6,967 bases of DNA from Sedimenticola sp. Its GTDB lineage: Bacteria; Pseudomonadota; Gammaproteobacteria; Chromatiales; Chromatiaceae. The position numbers were made by a program, and so were the translations under genes. The notes below the pieces were generated by a model that saw only the letters and a list, made by a program, of their open reading frames with translations, made no database searches and was not told where the DNA came from. This document shows positions 6,612 through 6,967 of this stretch, piece by piece (within the stretch, counting starts at the first letter, position 1; each line of letters starts with the position of its first letter). The stretch is from positions 1-6,967 of the forward strand of contig JAPHUG010000304.1 of assembly GCA_026197195.1 (NCBI GenBank), written 5' to 3'.

Positions 6612-6967
6612 TTACTTGTGAACGCCCAGACGATCTCTCCAGCCTGGGAAGATCTGGTCTGCATCCTGAGGGAATGACTCAAAGGCACGGGCGAACTCTT
6701 TGTGCTCTTTGGCATACTCAACCGGATCTGCGCCCTCTTTCCAGCACTCGTAAGCCTGGCGCAGTGAGATGGCACCAGCAGCCGGGCTGTCGATGTGTCC
6801 GTATGAACCACCGCCCGAGGTGTTGATGACGTTGCCGTGACCCAGATTCTCGAAGAAACCAGGCAGACGCAGCGCGTTCATGCCGCCTGAGATGATGGGG
6901 GTGGTCGGTTTCATGCCATACCACTCCTGGTGATAGAACGGACCGTCACAGCTGTCGCGCTCGATCA
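6612..6967 (-). CDS. cbbM: Form II ribulose-bisphosphate carboxylase/oxygenase, C-terminal part
   Basis: This enzyme carboxylates ribulose 1,5-bisphosphate in the Calvin cycle. Only the last 117 complete codons are visible; the frame is open at the right window edge, so the start is outside. The visible part begins [18 protein letters not shown] and continues through [19 protein letters not shown], with SGG contacting one substrate phosphate. It then has [19 protein letters not shown], with the glycine run contacting the other, and ends with [37 protein letters not shown]. This tail and the [12 protein letters not shown] wording are characteristic of form II rather than form I large subunits. 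Active form II enzymes need no small subunit. The gene converges on nasA with a shared terminator. Form II enzymes are common in chemoautotrophs of low-oxygen, high-CO2 habitats. No cbbQ or cbbO lies downstream, as the gene ends its unit here. Confidence 0.97.
   Translation of the reverse strand, partial: IERDSCDGPFYHQEWYGMKPTTPIISGGMNALRLPGFFENLGHGNVINTSGGGSYGHIDSPAAGAISLRQAYECWKEGADPVEYAKEHKEFARAFESFPQDADQIFPGWRDRLGVHK

Overview
The window looks like chromosome of a sulfur-oxidising, CO2-fixing gammaproteobacterium, possibly a free-living or symbiotic relative of the Sedimenticola/Endoriftia/Thiodiazotropha type. That placement rests on protein character only: the C-terminus of a form II RuBisCO, an assimilatory nitrate reductase of the NasA type, and a chemoreceptor. 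It was not tested by any search. I see no mobile element, CRISPR array, tRNA or rRNA.

Layout, left to right. (1) The 3' end of a methyl-accepting chemotaxis protein on the + strand; its start lies outside the window. (2) A 64-aa cysteine-rich protein of unknown function on the - strand, with a good ribosome binding site and an AT-rich upstream region holding two inverted repeats. (3) A secreted DUF3617-type protein on the - strand, followed by a clear intrinsic terminator. (4) A solitary hisC on the + strand, divergent from the DUF3617 gene. (5) A 282-bp regulatory region with an NtrC-like palindrome, a near-perfect sigma-54 (-24/-12) promoter and a 31-codon leader ORF that overlaps the nasA start. 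(6) nasA, 884 aa, cytoplasmic, with N-terminal [4Fe-4S], molybdopterin and C-terminal BFD-type [2Fe-2S] domains. (7) A bidirectional hairpin terminator shared with the convergent cbbM. (8) The last 117 complete codons of cbbM on the - strand, running off the right edge.

The genes do not form one operon; most are single transcription units. The best-supported functional theme is nitrogen-limited expression of nitrate assimilation (NtrC/sigma-54 to nasA) beside carbon fixation (cbbM). Electron-donor subunits, nitrite reductase and nitrate transporters for the NasA pathway are absent from the window. I found no convincing wholly novel system. The most interesting local structure is the nasA leader: a short ORF whose translation could open a hairpin covering the nasA ribosome binding site.
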